Assembly (NCBI GenBank): GCA_019421975.1
Contig: JAHZEE010000001.1
Coordinates: 21,022-27,999, forward strand
DNA from: Clostridiales bacterium
GTDB lineage: Bacteria; Bacillota; Clostridia; Oscillospirales; Oscillospiraceae
DNA: 6,978 nucleotides
Direction: 5' to 3'
Part shown: positions 6,415 through 6,978 of the stretch, piece after piece
Layout: each line of letters starts with the position of its first letter
How positions within the stretch are numbered: the first letter of the stretch is position 1
Translations under genes and position numbers: made by a program
Notes under the pieces: model-generated
Told to the model about the DNA's origin: nothing
The model's database searches: none
The model's input: only the letters and a program-made list of their open reading frames with translations

Positions 6415-6978
6415 TGGGCGCGCTCCGCCAGAAAGCTCTGGATATACTGGATCTGCTGTTCCACCGCCTGGGCCGACGGGCCGCCGGGCACCTTGCGCTC
6501 GTTGACGCAGGTCTTGAGCTCCAGCGCCTCGTAGATATCGGCCTCAAACTTGTCCGAGATGGCCCGGAAGTCCTTGAGCGCCAGGGTGTCGAGCGTCTCT
6601 CCCATGCGGATGCAGGCGCTCACAAGTCGGCCCACCACCATATAGGCGTCGCGGAACGGCATGCCCTTGCGGACCAGATAGTCGGCGCAGTCGGTGGCGT
6701 TGATAAAGCCGCCAGAGGCCGCCTTGGCCATGTTCTTGGGCAGCACCGTCATGGTGTCCACCATGGCCGCAAACACGGGCAGACACTGCTCGACCGTGTC
6801 GATGGCGTCAAAGAGCGGCTCCTTGTCCTCCTGCATGTCCTTGTTGTATGCCAGGGGCAGGGACTTCATGACCGTGAGCAGCGTCACAAGGTCGCCGTAG
6901 ACCCGCCCGGTCTTGCCGCGCACCAGCTCGGCCACATCGGGGTTCTTCTTCTGGGGCATGATGGACGAGCCGGTGGAG
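6411..6978 (-). CDS. argH: Argininosuccinate lyase, C-terminal part (5' end beyond window)
   Basis: Splits argininosuccinate into arginine and fumarate, the last step of arginine synthesis. It is a cytoplasmic homotetramer of the fumarase/aspartase superfamily. The right edge cuts the gene: the visible frame begins [14 protein letters not shown], the superfamily signature loop carrying the catalytic serine, and runs 188 codons to a TGA at 6411-6413. The full protein is usually about 460 residues, so roughly 270 are missing upstream. The ATG at 6959 lies inside the signature loop and is not the start. Downstream of the loop, the helix beginning [16 protein letters not shown] and the segment [20 protein letters not shown] agree with ArgH and separate it from fumarase, aspartase and adenylosuccinate lyase. 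It ends with a 4-base ATGA overlap into argC. argG may lie upstream, but this cannot be seen. Confidence 0.97.
   Translation of the reverse strand, partial: STGSSIMPQKKNPDVAELVRGKTGRVYGDLVTLLTVMKSLPLAYNKDMQEDKEPLFDAIDTVEQCLPVFAAMVDTMTVLPKNMAKAASGGFINATDCADYLVRKGMPFRDAYMVVGRLVSACIRMGETLDTLALKDFRAISDKFEADIYEALELKTCVNERKVPGGPSAQAVEQQIQYIQSFLAERAQ

Noticed and set aside
6957..6959. ATG at 6959 as the start of a short 182-residue protein
   Set aside because: The same frame continues to the window edge with STGSSI, completing the ArgH signature, so this ATG is internal to argH.
1..6978. CRISPR arrays, tRNA or rRNA genes, insertion sequences, phage or defence genes
   Set aside because: I saw no regular direct repeats, RNA gene signatures, transposase motifs or unexplained intergenic space. 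The genes fill nearly the whole window.

Overview
The window is a stretch of GC-rich bacterial chromosome in which every gene lies on the minus strand. Transcription therefore runs from right to left, and it passes through a nearly complete arginine biosynthesis operon: argH (5' end cut by the right edge), argC, argJ, argB, argD, argF. An intrinsic terminator follows, and then an amino-acid:cation symporter of the AGCS family whose 3' end is cut by the left edge. There is no RNA gene, mobile element, CRISPR array or long unexplained gap. The genes overlap or are separated by at most 15 bases, except for about 51 bases between argF and the transporter.

How the genes work together: ArgJ acetylates glutamate using the acetyl group of N-acetylornithine, so the acetyl group is recycled. 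ArgB phosphorylates N-acetylglutamate, ArgC reduces the acyl phosphate to the semialdehyde, and ArgD transaminates this to N-acetylornithine. ArgJ then releases ornithine, ArgF carbamoylates it to citrulline, and ArgH releases arginine and fumarate from argininosuccinate. Argininosuccinate synthase (argG) and carbamoyl-phosphate synthase (carAB) are not in the window. argG could lie just upstream of argH, beyond the right edge. ArgB has the N-terminal extension and C-terminal signature of the arginine-inhibited class, which fits the acetyl-recycling version of the pathway.

Organism (inference): Shine-Dalgarno sites of the GAGGAGG type, strong G/C bias at third codon positions, a compact argHCJBDF order and a short 'type 2' ArgC suggest a high-GC Clostridia member such as Oscillospiraceae/Ruminococcaceae. 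This is a guess from style and family type, not from a marker gene.

I do not see a novel system here. The most interesting spot is the argF/transporter junction. The terminator's downstream arm also holds the only good ribosome-binding site for the transporter, so the hairpin could limit both transcription into the transporter and its translation. Smaller points are altered residues in the ArgD cofactor loop, a Gly-Thr rather than Ala-Thr cleavage site in ArgJ, and a short perfect hairpin at the end of argC.
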